Part shown: positions 11,471 to 22,900 of the stretch, piece after piece | Layout of the letters: each line of letters starts with the position of its first letter | Position numbering within the stretch: the first letter of the stretch is position 1 | Origin: Ailurus styani | Lineage: Eukaryota > Chordata > Mammalia > Carnivora > Ailuridae | DNA length: 64,000 nucleotides | Direction of reading: 5' to 3' | NCBI GenBank assembly: GCA_002007465.1 | Contig: LNAC01000781.1 | Coordinates: forward strand, 573,383-637,382 | Notes under the pieces: model-generated | What the model saw: the letters and a program-made list of their open reading frames with translations, nothing else | What the model was told of the DNA's origin: nothing | Database searches by the model: none | Made by a program: the position numbers and the translations under genes

Positions 11471-11740
11471 ATGGAAATAATAGCAATACTAATAATAGGA
11501 AGAGCAATAACATTTATTGAGTGCTTACTATATAAAATGTACTGTTTAAACACTTTTAATATATTAAGTAAAAAATATGCTAATAATAATCCTTTGAGGT
11601 ACTGTTAATTTTATCTTGATTTTATAGATGATAAAGTAGAGAGAGAAAATTTAAATCACGTTCGTAAAATTAAATAAACATTAGTAATGGACTCAAACTT
11701 TCAGCCCAGGCACTCTGGCTCTAGAGCTTCTTGCTCTTAT
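11471..11740 (-). mobile_element. MIR SINE, antisense, near full length
   Basis: It reads as the complement of MIR: ACATTTATTGAGTGCTTACT, then a TTTGAGGTACTGTTAATTTT block, a TTTATAGATGATAAAGTAG block and GCACTCTGGCTCTAGAGC at the far end. These match the order of MIR segments from the LINE-like tail back to the tRNA-like head. Confidence 0.82.
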
Positions 11741-11775
11741 TTCTTAAACATTAGTGAAAATTATTTCAATAATCA

Positions 11776-11818
11776 TATATATATATATATATATATACTC
11801 ATTCATACACACACACAT
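11776..11818 (+). repeat. (AT)n plus (CA)n microsatellite
   Basis: An AT dinucleotide run (about 11776-11799) is followed within a few bases by a short ACAC run. Confidence 0.9.
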
Positions 11819-13764
11819 GCCCTTAAAGTAGATCTCCCCAACCATGTTCCCATTGAAAAATCATACTTATGTATACAAAAATCTTAACAGTATAGAAACA
11901 ACTTCAACCTAGTACAGTATTAACATAATTATCCTCCACTGTAAACAAAGATTTTTCCCGGAGAATTAAGAGTTTTAAATTCATATGAGTGATAATAAAT
12001 CAGTTGATGCGATCATCAATAAGACAAATGAGAAAAACGGTGCCTTAAACTACATTATATGGAAATCAGTAACCATCAAGTGGATAGGAGAAAGAACAAG
12101 TAAATAGAGTTCTAATCTTCCTTTCTCTCCTTTCCCTCTCCCTAGGATGGAAAAGACTTCTTAAATAATATAATGTCTCAGAAAATATTGGCATGATTCA
12201 TCTATATAATAAGTTAAATATGTGTATAAGGCAAATGTCACCACATATAAAGTTAAGAAATAAACAATGGAAGATAATATTTGTACCATATACATAAAAA
12301 AAGAAAAAAGAAAAATAAATAAATATATTGAAACATACAAAATATATAATATATACTATAGGCTGCATACATTATAATACATGGACATAGTATAAATGCA
12401 AAGTGCAAAATATAAATCCATAATATAACACAAAGTAAGAACAGAGCATTAAGTAACTTACCTTAGCCTAGTTTTCCTAAAGGGCAAATCTGAGACAAAA
12501 TTAAAAAACAAAAGTTCATGAGCACCTAGTTTAATGATAGTACAGGGAATTGGGTGTGAGAACAATGTGGGGCTAACATATGTCCAAGTTTCTAGGAAGC
12601 ATCCCAATACAGTGTTGTGACTAAGTCCAAGTATTGCCAAAACATTAAAGTCCAAATCACAGGTGAGTATCTCCAAATCAATAAGATCTTCTTTATCCCA
12701 CCTAACAATCCACCCCCTCGACCTCAACCTCCTCAATGTCCTTTGTACATGCTTTCTCCTGGTCCTTGCTGGCATACATTAATCAGGTATTTCAACATGT
12801 TTGTGTATAGGCTATTTCTCCTATACTTTCCTATTCAGACTTTGCTGAGACCTAATCTTGATGATCAGCCTGAAGGTGATAAGCTACAAGCAGCATCTTA
12901 TTATTACTTGCTTTCAGGGAAGGTCACCCGACCTCTTGTCAAGAAAAAGGCAGTTTTCTGGCAAGCAGGAGGAGATACAACTGCTGGCTTATAATTTTCA
13001 CAGGAACTGTATGCTAAATATTCTCAGGCCCATTCATTCAAATGTTCCCATCCCAGGTTTAAGGTCCCTTTATCTTAACCAGTGTCTTACTTTTACACAA
13101 GAAACTTTTGGAAGCTGCATGTTAGATCTGTTTTGTAGCTCTGACACTCTTAGAATTAAGTATTAGGACTTACTTTCAGCACAGTCTTCTTCTTGCTCTC
13201 TGTCACAGTTTTTGTAACAGAAGATGTAATCTTTGCAATTTTCATTGCCTCTCTACTATTCTAGTCTACCTAGATATTTCCCATCCCAACATTACCCTTC
13301 ACCAATTAACTAGAATTGAAAACCTTAATAACTGTGAGATGACCCCCTACATCCCAGGGATTATGGCCACTCCACTTGCCACCTGCCGTGGAGTTCCAAT
13401 TGCCTTCAGAATGGTGAGTTATCCAGCTCCACAATCTCATTGCGGGGCTGTGTTCCAGAGTCATTCCTGGTATGTGTTTACAGCTAGCTCTGTTTCACAT
13501 TAGTGAAAATTTTGCCCAAGGGGGCTTTAACTTCCTGACTACTGGGTTGTACAGATAGTAAGTGTCAAACAGATTTTATGGAGTGGGAGCTGAGGATCAT
13601 GTGGAATAGGCAAGAGGTGAGGAACTGTCATGTGCTCACATGAAGCAGTGAGAATCCATAGAGTTGGTCACTCAGTATTAGCTAGGACAGAACAAATGTC
13701 AAGGTTTCAGGAGATATTAGATAAAATAGTTCAGAAATGGCACATAAGTGGTATCTGCTATATA
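11819..13764. other. Unassigned DNA, about 1.9 kb
   Basis: Up to about 12450 it is AT-rich. From about 12450 to 13560 composition is more balanced, and overlapping frames occur (12458-12775 minus; 12617-12994 and 12858-13166 plus). They show no domain, no consistent frame and no splice-flanked exon structure I can defend. The block could be an old retroviral or L1 5' region that I cannot name. Confidence 0.4.
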
Positions 13765-13945
13765 ACCAGGCAATTCACAGAAAATAACTGCAAATGGCCA
13801 TTATGTATACATTTCTTTAGTAATCAGAACAGCATATTATAAAAGAATAATAAGATATCCTTTATTATTTATCAGATTGGCAAACAAGAAATAAAAATAC
13901 TGATAATTTCTAGTGTTGACATGGATATATAAAAATGGTCCTTCC
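13765..13945 (+). mobile_element. L1M ORF2 3'-region fragment
   Basis: AGGCAATTCACAGAAAATAA, AAATGGCCATTATGTATACA, TAATCAGAACAGC and ATCAGATTGGCAAACAAGAA follow the order of the ORF2 C-terminal coding region of old L1 elements. The fragment ends where a SINE inserted. Confidence 0.65.
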
Positions 13946-13947
13946 AT

Positions 13948-14135
13948 GGGGTACCCGGGTGGCTTAGTTGGTTAAGTGTCTGCCTTCAGCTGAGGTCATG
14001 ATTTCAGGATCCTAGGAAGGAGCTCTCTGCTCAGTGAGCATTCTGCTTCTCACTCTCCCTCTGCCCCTCTCCTCACTCATGTGTGGGAGCTCGGCCTCTC
14101 TCTCAAATAAATAAATAAAATCTTAAAAAAAAAAA
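13948..14135 (+). mobile_element. CAN-SINE, older type
   Basis: Diverged head (GGTACCCGGGTGGCTTAGTTGG), CT-rich middle and an A-rich tail. Its flanks GTCCTTCC (13938-13945) and GTCTTTCC (14342-14349) differ by one base and enclose both this SINE and the next. The second SINE therefore inserted into this one's tail. Confidence 0.9.
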
Positions 14136-14138
14136 GTC

Positions 14139-14330
14139 GGGCGCCTGGGTAGCTCAGTGGGTTAAAGCCTCTGCTTTCGGCTCAGGTCATGATCTCAGGG
14201 TCCTGGGATCGAGGCCCGCATCGGGCTCCCTGCTCAGCGGCGAGCCTGCTTCCCCCTCTCTCTCTGCCTGTCTCTCTGCCTCCTTGTGATCTCTCTCCCT
14301 CTGTGAAATAAGTAAATAAAATCTTAAAAA
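14139..14330 (+). mobile_element. CAN-SINE, young, nested in a SINE tail
   Basis: Near-consensus young SINE with the 'CCTCCTTGTGATC...CTGTGAAAT' 3' variant. It is flanked on both sides by an A-run plus GTC, which is the duplicated poly(A) tail of the host SINE at 13948. One internal tail change reads AAATAAGTAAATAAA. Confidence 0.94.
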
Positions 14331-14349
14331 AAAAAAAAAAAGTCTTTCC

Positions 14350-15359
14350 TAATGACGACTCTATCTTATGGAAAGAGGAACACAAAAAATTTTTTTCAAG
14401 TGTGGGAATTTATTATTTAATCAAGAACACTTGTGATTGCTTATTAGTGACACTGTATCCAATCAGGAATTAATAACTGGGGCCTAATTGTGAATGTTAA
14501 GCCTAATGTCAGGTCACAGGATCTGTGGTTGACCGGAAGAGCACAAAATTCAGAGAAGCTGGCATACTATGCAACATTTTGCCTCTCTGTACCTTTCTTT
14601 CACACATACGACAAGCTTATCTCTCTTCAAGGGAGATAACCCAAAGTCTAATTACCTTATCTAGCTCAGTTACAAATTACAAATTACAAAGCTTAGTAGG
14701 TTTCTAATTAATTTGCTTACAGTCATTTTCATTTATCAGTAGCCTATTTATCAGACATAATTCCCAAGTTGGCTTTTTTCTGGATTCTTCACCTAAACAC
14801 TTCTTTTCAATTCTATGATAGCTACCAGCCTGAGCCACCTAAAATAACAGGCTTGGACTGGAAGGAAACATCTCACTCTGATATCTGCCTCAGGTGTGTG
14901 GAAACTCTGTTTAAGTGAGACATTGTAATATGGTTTGATAGCAGAATACTTTTATCAAGCTTTTTTTTTGCTGTTTGGGGATCCGGATGGAGATGAGTTT
15001 TCCAACCCTACAAGATCAAAACACCTGAGTTTCATTGATTCTCTCTCATCCTCCCTCTTAAACCAGTTAATATATGCCTGAACTCATCTCCTTTTCTAAT
15101 ACCGTCTTAGTACTCACAGTAAAAACACCAATACACAATAACTTACTGGCTTTTTCTAACTTCTTCCTTTAGAGTTACAGGTTCTGTGCGTACCTGGTCT
15201 GTCTTGGTAGTAATAAGAGGAAATAACTTGCCAAAGACGTTGGTCCCATATAACAGGGTCTTTTTTTTGTTAGTCCCAAAATGTTAAGCCAGTACTGCAT
15301 ATTACATGTTTTTGTTGCAAAAGTTTAATGTCAAGGTACCAACTTGCATTATTATTAGT
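14350..15359. other. Unassigned DNA, about 1 kb
   Basis: No repeat or gene recognised. The stretch contains short direct repeats of ACAAATTAC near 14670. Confidence 0.5.
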
Positions 15360-15735
15360 GTTGGGGTAATATTAATTGCTGCAACTAAAAAATGCTAAAA
15401 TTTCAAAACCTTAATCCAATAGATGTTCATTTTTCTCATGTAACAGACAGACAAGTGTTCTAATCTGTGTTAGGTTTCCTTCACATAGTTGCTCATGAAC
15501 CTAGGCTCCTTTCATTTTGTGGTTCCACCATTCAGATTTCAGTAGAAGGAAAAAAGTATTGGAAAAACACACTAACTTTTTTAAAAACTGTGTCTTAAAA
15601 ATAAAATACATCGATTTTATTTGCTTTCCATTCATGAGAACTCAATCATTCCTTGATGCAAAGTAGTCTGGAAATGTAGTCTTTAGCTAGACACCATTTC
15701 CCAGTAACAATTCTATATGACAGAAAAAAATAATT
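15360..15735 (-). repeat. Possible MaLR-like LTR, antisense
   Basis: The order of segments (ATTGCTGCAACTAAAAAATG, a TTCATTTTTCTCATGTAACA block, TGAACCTAGGCTCCTTTCAT, TTTTGTGGTTCCACCATTCA, and GGAAATGTAGTCTTTAGCT near the end) parallels a common mammalian LTR-like repeat. The same repeat appears weakly at 61740-62160. Class from memory only. Confidence 0.45.
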
Positions 15736-16008
15736 GTGTTGGTCAGGAGGCTATTTCTGCTATGGGTGGCCTTGTACTTTTTAAAAACTAAATTCTTTAT
15801 CTGGAAGTTTCTTGGAAGGACAGGGGCATGTCTTATTTGTCCTTTAATTACTCTCTAGTTATTTACTTTAAATAAAGCATGAGAAGAAATTTTAAATAAA
15901 AAATATAGATTCACTTTTTTATTATCCGATGTCACCAGATACTAGGTCATGAATATCTGTATACATACATAAACCCATGATTTTTATTCCTGATAGCTTT
16001 ACATTTTA

Positions 16009-16223
16009 TTTTATTTTATTTATTTTTTTAAAGATTTTATTTATTTATTTGACACACAGAGGAGATTACAAGTAGGCAGAGAGGTAGGCAGAGAGAGAGG
16101 AGAGAGGAGGAAGCAGGCTCCCTGCTGAGCAGAGAGCCTGATGCAGGCCTCGATCCCAGGACGCTGAGATCATGACCTGAGCCGAAAGCAGAGGCTTTAA
16201 CCCACTGAGCCACCCAGGCGCCC
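16009..16223 (-). mobile_element. CAN-SINE, young, antisense
   Basis: Reads TTTTAAAGATTTTATTTATT to GAGCCACCCAGGCGCC, the complement of the young SINE. Flanked by TTTACATTTTA at 15998-16008 and 16224-16234. The left end carries a TTTTATTTTATT tail expansion. Confidence 0.95.
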
Positions 16224-16269
16224 TTTACATTTTAGATTATATGAAGTGATACATTCCATCAAGGAGACA

Positions 16270-16515
16270 TTCTATGGTAGTAGATAGGGAAAAGACTCAT
16301 ACAAGACAAACCAGTTTGAAGACCAACTTAAACACTGAGCAAGTTGTAGGGCCCCGAGAAAGACACTTAACATCTCAGATTCTCTTTCCTCATTTTTTTA
16401 CAGTGGGAGAATAATACCTACATTGGGTAGTAAATTTTTGGATTAAAAATAATATTAAAGTTTCTAAAAGTGTTTGACACATAATAGATATTCAGTAAGT
16501 GATAGCAATTATTGC
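16270..16515 (+). mobile_element. MIR SINE, sense
   Basis: Degenerate MIR core: GAAAGACACTTAACATCTCA, CTCTTTCCTCATTTTTTTAC, GGGAGAATAATACCTAC, then TGACACATAATAGATATTCA at the LINE-like tail. Confidence 0.65.
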
Positions 16516-16906
16516 TTTAGCATATGATTTAAACCAGAAACATAAGAAAATTAAAATAGAATGAAGCACAAACATTTTCTAATTAAAATGTGTGCTTACT
16601 TAAGTGGAACTGTTTCAATAGCTTACTGTGGCTTTTAAAAATTAAGCCCTAAGTGATAAATGGCCTGCTTCTTGAATAACCGAGGAAACCATAAAGTTTC
16701 CATCTGCTATTTCTAAGTATGCATTTAAGAGAATTCTGCATTTGCCAAGTCTAAATGTCAAAGTTTTAAAATTGCCTTGCATTAGCCAAGTTTGTCTAAT
16801 AAGGTAGGAAGAAACTTTTCTGCAGTTAACACAGAAAAGGTGATACACAGCCTGGAAATATGTTGCTTTGAGCAAGTGAGTATGTGTCCACATTTCTTCC
16901 TAAATT
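16516..16906. other. Unassigned DNA
   Basis: No recognisable repeat or gene. An 83-codon minus-strand frame (16642-16893) has no family features. Confidence 0.5.
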
Positions 16907-17042
16907 AAAAAAAAAAAAAGGAAGTAAGACAAGACAAGAAAAGAAAAAGAAAAGGCAAGAAGGAGGGAGGGAGGAAGGGAAGGAAGGAAAGAAGGAAGGA
17001 GGTAAGGAAGGAAGGAAAAAGGAAAAAACAAGAAAAAGAAAA
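16907..17042 (+). repeat. Polypurine (GGAA)n-rich tract
   Basis: About 136 bp almost entirely A and G, mixing GGAA, GGGA and AAAAG units. It could adopt triplex (H-DNA) structures. The lysine/glutamate-rich translations through it are artefacts of composition. Confidence 0.93.
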
Positions 17043-17280
17043 TTGTTGGAGAGTCAGGCCACTGAATAGAGACAAATTTTTACTAATTAAGTAGCTTTTC
17101 ACACATACTCTCCACTATTATTACATTCAATCATTAATCCAGTCAAATTAATCGATGGAATCAATTGCGCAAATAAATGAAGTTTTAGTTTTACCCAACT
17201 TTTTTTTTTGCAAAATTTCAAACCCATATAAGAGTTGAAAAACTGTGCAATGAACACATATAAATCCTTACCTTGATGCA

Positions 17281-17530
17281 CCTTTTTAAAAAATTTTTTA
17301 TTTGAATGCCATTTAGTTAACAGAGTGTAATATTACTTTCAGGTGTACAATATAATGATTCAACACTTCCAAACATCACCCAGTGCTCATCATGGCAAGT
17401 GCCCTCCTTAATCCCCATCACCTGTTTAACCCAGAACACTCCCCTCTGGTAATCATCAGTTTGTTCTCTGGAGTTAAGAGTCTGTTTCTTGGTTTCTCTC
17501 TCTCATTTTTAACACTCTCATTTTTTACCA
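17281..17530 (-). mobile_element. Carnivore L1 3'-region fragment, antisense
   Basis: TTTCAGGTGTACAATATAAT, CAACACTTCCAAACATCACC, CAGTGCTCATCATGGCAAGT, TTAATCCCCATCACCTG and GTTAAGAGTCTGTTTCTTGG follow the order of the antisense 3' UTR of carnivore L1s. Confidence 0.75.
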
Positions 17531-17691
17531 TTATCACATCCAAAATATTAGCATTGATTCAGATATATTACCTAGTATATAGTTCACGTTCAAATTTGTC
17601 CATTGCCCCTAAATTGGGGTCAATGGAAAACGTTAATCTGGGATCCAATCGTGACAAGCTATGACATTTCTTTAGTCTCCTAAAACTGTCT

Positions 17692-17808
17692 ACTCTTTTT
17701 CTCTTCTTTTTTCTTCTTTTCCCTCCTCCTCCTCCTACTCTTTTCTCTTCCTCTTGTTCCTCTTCCTCCTCCTTCTCTTCCTTTTCCCTTCTCCTCCTTT
17801 CTTTTTTT
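17692..17808 (+). repeat. Polypyrimidine (CTT/CCT)n tract
   Basis: About 117 bp almost pure C and T. Its complement would resemble the polypurine tract 650 bp upstream. A 61-codon frame at 17754 is compositional. Confidence 0.92.
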
Positions 17809-18271
17809 CAATTCATGACACTGACTTTTTTTTTAGTCTAGCCAAATCATTTAGTTGGTCATTCTACAATCTAGAATTGTTTAATTCTTTTTTTCTTAAT
17901 TATATATGCATTAAAAATTTTGGCAAAAATATTTCATAATTGATATTGTATACTTCCCTGTGTGATATCAGGAGGTATAAACTGTTATTTTCTTACTATT
18001 GGTGATATTACATTTGATCACTTGGTCATGTCCATCAGATTTCTCCATTGCAAACAATAATTTTCCTTTATAATTAACAAGTAATCTCCAGGGTAATACT
18101 TTGACCTAGTTTAAGTAGTCTACACCCAACATCTTTCACCCAATAATTTTAGTATTCATTGATAACCCTTACCTGAGTTGATTACTACAGTGATCTGCAA
18201 AGAGTGATTTTCTACTTCTATCATTCCTTTGACATTTATCAGTTGACATTCTTCTATAAAGAATAGTTTTA

Positions 18272-18463
18272 GGGGTGCCTGCATGTCTCAGTTGGTTAAG
18301 CAGTTGCTTTTGGCTCAGGTCATGATCATAGGATAAAGCCCCTCCATTGGGTTCCTTGCTCAGTGGGGATTCTGCTTCTCCCTCTCCCTCTGCCTCTCTT
18401 CCTGCTCATGCCATCTCTCTCTCTCTCAAATAAATAAATAAAATCTTTGCTTTTTTTTTTTTA
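18272..18463 (+). mobile_element. CAN-SINE, older type
   Basis: Head GGGTGCCTGCATGTCTCAGT and tail AAATAAATAAATAAAATCTT, followed by GC and an unusual T-run. Imperfect flanks AAAGAATAGTTTTA (18258-18271) and AAAGAACAGTGTTA (18464-18477) match at 12 of 14 positions. Confidence 0.88.
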
Positions 18464-18714
18464 AAAGAACAGTGTTAATTCCTTCCCTCATCACCTTTTT
18501 TTAAGTCGAAATGGTAATAATAATTCCTGATGCTCAAATGATCCTGCATTTGGTTAGTAGGAGCCACTTAAAGCTGACATGCTTTCATCAGTTTGGGAGA
18601 ACATCATGCTTTCAAGTTTTATTTTTTAAACTGGCCCTAATATTTGAATGATAATATTTCACATTGCCACTTTTGTTCTTTTATCTAACCTGAATATATT
18701 AAATTATTGACACA

Positions 18715-18955
18715 CAATTTAGAATAATGGTTAAGTTCAAACAAACCTGAGTTAAACACTGAATCTATAATCTGAAAGCTGTGTACATTCATGGGTGAGT
18801 AAACCATCCTCTCTAAGTCCCAGTATTCTCATTTTCAAAACTGGAATCAAAATTATTCCTACCTCATTGGATTGTTTGGAAGATTAAATAAGATAATACA
18901 TGAACAGTATTAGCAAAATACCTGATATTAAATACTTAATAAATATTAACTATCC
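18715..18955 (+). mobile_element. MIR SINE, sense
   Basis: AATAATGGTTAAGTTCAAAC, TAAACCATCCTCTCTAAGTC, CAGTATTCTCATTTTCAAAA, TTCCTACCTCATTGGATTGT and AATACTTAATAAATATTAAC trace MIR from head to tail. Confidence 0.78.
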
Positions 18956-18959
18956 TAGA

Positions 18960-19330
18960 ATTACATAACATTTCAAGCTATGCCATGATCAGCAGAAAAT
19001 AACATCTTAGTCATACTCTATCTCCTTTACACACTGATGTTATCTTTTATACTAGACTTTTTTCAGTCACTCTGTCTCAAAGAATATATATTTTTTAATT
19101 CACTAAAAATAACAGCAACAACAACAAACCAGTTTGGATTACTAGGGGCTCACAACTGACATTTTAAATTTCTACTATGCAGTTTTTCATTTTATATTCT
19201 ATGTTATTTCACTAAAGTCTGTATTTAACTGACAAGCAACATCATTTCTTTTCACCATTTGATGAATGTCTCCACAGGAAAATTGGGTCAGTTAAAGCAA
19301 CAATAGACAGGCTCATTGTCACAGTGGTTT
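18960..19330. other. Unassigned DNA
   Basis: AT-rich, with a short (CAA)n near 19112. Nothing else seen. Confidence 0.5.
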
Positions 19331-19335
19331 GAATT

Positions 19336-19766
19336 CTTTTTTTTTTTTTATTAACAAATAATGTATTATTTGCCCTAGGGGTTCAGGTCTGTGAATCATC
19401 AGTCTTACACATTTCACAGCACTCACCATAACAAATCCTCCCCAATGTCCTTTACCCAGCCACCCTATCCCTACCCCTCATCCCCCAGTAACCCTCAGTT
19501 TGTTTCATGAGATTAAGAGTCTCTCATGGTTTGTCTCCTTCCCAATCCCATCTTGTTTCATTTTTTTCCCTCCCTACCCTCCATGACCCCCCACCCTGCC
19601 CCTCAAATTCCTCATATATATACAATGGAATACTAGGGAGCCATCAGAAGAAATGAAATATCGCCATTTGCAACGACGTGGATGGAACTAGAGGGTGTTA
19701 TGCTGAGCGAGATAAGTCAAGCGGAAAAAGACAATTATCATGTGATCTCTCTGATATGAGGAATTT
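19336..19766 (-). mobile_element. Carnivore L1 with 5' inversion (second copy)
   Basis: Positions 19336-19617 are L1 3' UTR in antisense with a T-run (tail) at the left edge. Positions 19618-19766 are the ORF2 end in sense (ACAATGGAATACTAGGGAGC, GTGGATGGAACTAGAGGGTG, GATCTCTCTGATATGAGG). Both segments contain ATATGAGGAATTTG (19754-19767, and its complement at 19604-19617), so they abut in the source L1 with a 14-nt overlap. Flanks GTGGTTTGAATT and GTGATTTGATT form a plausible decayed TSD. Confidence 0.82.
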
Positions 19767-19985
19767 GTGATTTGATTAAGAGCTAAATCCTGTGGGAATT
19801 TTGGAATGTCTTTGGGAAATGCCCAAATATTTTGTTCTAAATCAATATATATTCCATTCCCTTTTGTACAAATAGGACACAATATATTTGGGGTATCAGC
19901 ATGTATCAGCATAGGGTCTGATGCCTAATATAAAAGCTATCTCCAATGAATTGAATGAAGAAAATACATTTTAAAAAAGTGCCCA

Positions 19986-20200
19986 GAATGCCTGGGGGGC
20001 TTGGTCAGTTAAGTGTCTGCCTTTGGCTCAGGTCATGATCCTAGAATTGGGTTTGCTTCTCACTTCCAGCTCCTTGCTCCACAGGGAGGCTGCTTCTCCC
20101 TCTGCCTGCTCTTCCTGCCACTCCCCCTACTTGTGCGCTCTCTCTGACAAATAAAGAAAGAAAATCTTTAAAATAAATAAATAAATAAATACATAAATAA
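19986..20200 (+). mobile_element. CAN-SINE, older, rearranged middle
   Basis: AATGCCTGGGGGGCTTGGTC head, GGCTCAGGTCATGATCCTAG, CT-rich middle, then AAAGAAAGAAAATCTTTAAA followed by an expanded (AAAT)n tail. TSD is unclear (TGCCCA shared). Confidence 0.87.
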
Positions 20201-20559
20201 TGCCCACTGACAGATCTACTTCACTTTATTCCTCATCTCCTGGTATCCACTTTAACTAGAAGAAAGATAAGGGAATTAAACAAAACTATAATAATCACAA
20301 TAATGTAATATTCAGGAAAAGGTGTCAATGGATCCCTTCACCTGGAAACTAATTTAGCCCTTAAAGTATTCCATAATATCTTTTATATCTTGAGAAATAA
20401 GATTACAATCTTTATTTCCATTCCTCTCTATTTATAACTTTTGAATTATAATACTAATGAATGATTCTGGTCAAGATATGATTAGATACATTGTTTCTGA
20501 TCAAAATACAACAATCACAATAAAACCCAAAGTAATAATCAAATGAAAAATGGATCTAA

Positions 20560-22137
20560 AATAGCAATACAAAGTAGTGACCTGGGAGACAATCATAGTC
20601 CAGTGGATTCAAGACAGGAAGTGGACAGTGCAGATCAATAGTTTGGTAACTATGTGGCATCAAAGATCAAAATCCTCCATCCATACAAGAGAGAAGACAA
20701 AGGCTAAACAACCTGCTTGGGCAGTGACTAGATGAGACTAGATGGGACTCCTTATTTATACGAGGGAACCTTGGGGAAAAAAAAAAAAAACAAAACTGCT
20801 GGTCTACTGCCTTGGGTTATATTTTCAAGGGAATCTCCATACCTAGGATTGTGAGAAGAAAAAGACACAGCTTCATAACCTAGGAATTCAACCAACTACC
20901 CACTATTCATATTACCAGATCTTGAGATTTCTCTATATTACAATAAAGCAGAAGACCCAAAATAGCAATATGTAAGGTAATACCTCAGTAAGTTCCCAAG
21001 GAAGAATTACAAGCAAAAACAAAATACAAAAATCTTATAAATGGAAAGAAAGAGAAAGCAAGTTAGCAAAAAAATAAAACTCAAACTCAAAAACTTTTAC
21101 CCCCGTGGATCAATACATCAAAATCTCAAAATTAAATTAGATATAAAAAACCATCTGGAAGAAAGGTGGCCAAGAAAGTTAATAGTCAAAATATGAACCC
21201 ACTCTGCATGAAAATAATCTTATGGAGCAAGCACTCAAAAGAAGAGTTTTCAAAAGAATGCCTTGATTGATCAGTAAAATAAAGAATAACACTTATTAAA
21301 AACAAAATTTAAAAACCGAGAAGATACAAAATAAAATATGAATATGCAATAAAACCAACCAGAAATATTAGAAATTAAAGACATATTCTCTATAAAAATA
21401 TTTAAAAATTATGATAAATTCCACATAATCAAGAACAAATTTAATTGAAAAATTAATATTTGCCCATATTTTTATTATAGAGAAACAAAGATCAACCATG
21501 AGGACTGCAGGATCAATTAAGACCTAAATCTTCAGATTGAAGTGAAATTTAATCACTAAGTACATTAAATTAAGCTAAATCTAAACTAATGTTGAGATAA
21601 AACTGTAGAAGGTCAAGGTGAAAAGGAAAATATAAAGTTATCAAAAAGAAAATATTTCATACAAAGAACTAGTCATTAAGCTGAATACAAGGGAAGTGCC
21701 AAAGAAAAATATCATCCACTAAATATTTTATATTTAGCTAAACTACCATCAAGTATGAGGGCAAAATGAACATTCTCAGTCATTAAAACAACAACCAAAA
21801 AAACCTACAACCCCTTGAAACTCTCAGACACTTACCAAAGAAGAAATGCATAAGATAAAATATTATAATCAATTACTAACAAAATAGTGATTTTTTCTTT
21901 ATTGATTCCTATTTCATATTTTTAATTATAGAAAAATATACAAAATTTATGAAAAACACAAATCTACAAGGAAAAAACTACTCTGGTGGACAATGGTTGA
22001 AGGCTATTGAACAAATAATTCATTGAAGAGAAAACCTATATGGTAAATCAATAATGGAAAGACTCTTAACCTCATGACTAATCAGAGAACGCAAATAAAG
22101 CAACTGTTAGACATCATTTCACATAACAAACTGAAAA

Positions 22138-22176
<39 letters not shown>

Positions 22177-22900
22177 ATAGATAAAGTCTGACAATAACAA
22201 GCCACAGCCAAGATCAGGAGAAAAGAGCTCAACCTTACTTCTATGTATATACATTGCTATAACCACCTTGGAGAATAATTTAGCAGCATCTAATAAAGCT
22301 GAAAATGTGTGCAAGCTTTAATGTAAAAATTCCATGTTTAGATACATTACAGAAACTCTCACAATGGTGAATGTTCACAATAATGTGTGTTCAAAACTTA
22401 ATCGTAAGAGTATATAACAGGAAAATAATTAGAAACATCCTAAAGTTTTATCAATAGGAGAATGAATAAATATATGCTACTATAATATTAAATACTATAT
22501 AGCAATTAAAATGAATTACATAGAGCTATAAATATTATCAGATGAATACTCCATCAACATAATTATGGCAGAGAGAGAAAACAAGTTAAGAATATAAATT
22601 ATGGCTGCACATATATAAATTTGTAATTATATAAAACAGTATTATATAATATATGTGGAGCCATCTATATGTTCTTATGTATGTGGATTCATGGAATTTT
22701 CAAACACCAAGTTTAGGATAGTAGTCAATCTAGGGATGTGGTAAGAAAGAAATGCGATCAGTGGGTGTTTCAAGAAGTTCAAATTCTATCTGTAATATTT
22801 TATTTTACTTTATAACGAGTTATGAGGAACAAATATGGAAAAATTCCCCAAGATCTGAGATAATTTAATGTTGAATGTACAGGCATGTTTTGTGTTTTTG
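20560..22900 (+). mobile_element. HAL1-like/old L1M element
   Basis: The order ATATTTAGCTAAACTACC, AAGTATGAGGGCAAAATGAA and an adenine-rich linker is followed by AATCAGAGAACGCAAATAAA, AAGTCTGACAATAACAAGCC, ACCTTGGAGAATAATTTAGC and TATCAATAGGAGAATGAATA. This is typical of HAL1 or related old L1s, in which ORF1-like and 3' sequences are joined without a full ORF2. Left boundary is approximate. No long frame survives. Confidence 0.6.
22134..22180 (+). repeat. (AAAT)n microsatellite
   Basis: About eleven AAAT units lie inside the HAL1-like element. The antisense reads (ATTT)n and gives a meaningless FIYLFIYL repeat in translation. Confidence 0.95.

Larger units (their letters stand above)
17540..18650. 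mobile_element. Old L1M-like block, split by a SINE
   Basis: Segments such as TCATTTAGTTGGTCATTCTA, TGATCACTTGGTCATGTCCA, CTTTCACCCAATAATTTTAG, TACTTCTATCATTCCTTTGA and GAGCCACTTAAAGCTGACAT occur in the order of an old L1M untranslated region. The block is interrupted by a pyrimidine tract (17692-17808) and by the SINE at 18272-18463. Orientation and subfamily are uncertain. Confidence 0.5.

Noticed and set aside
12617..13166. Two overlapping plus frames of 125 and 102 codons
   Set aside because: Overlap in different frames with no domain and a competing minus frame; no exon evidence.
15301..15360. Possible MADE1-like mariner mini-element (TTGTTGCAAAAGTTTAATG)
   Set aside because: Only a partial resemblance; no second terminal repeat and no TA duplication.
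16884..17102. Lysine/glutamate-rich and phenylalanine/serine-rich frames
   Set aside because: Opposite-strand readings of the polypurine tract; composition artefact.
18443..18463. GC then T-run after the SINE tail as a Pol III terminator or second element
   Set aside because: T-runs downstream of SINE tails can be terminator-like, but here it sits inside the TSD-bounded insertion and may be a tail change; not enough to call.
22134..22180. Regular AAAT repeat as a possible CRISPR or minisatellite array
   Set aside because: A 4-bp microsatellite without spacers, in a eukaryotic genome.
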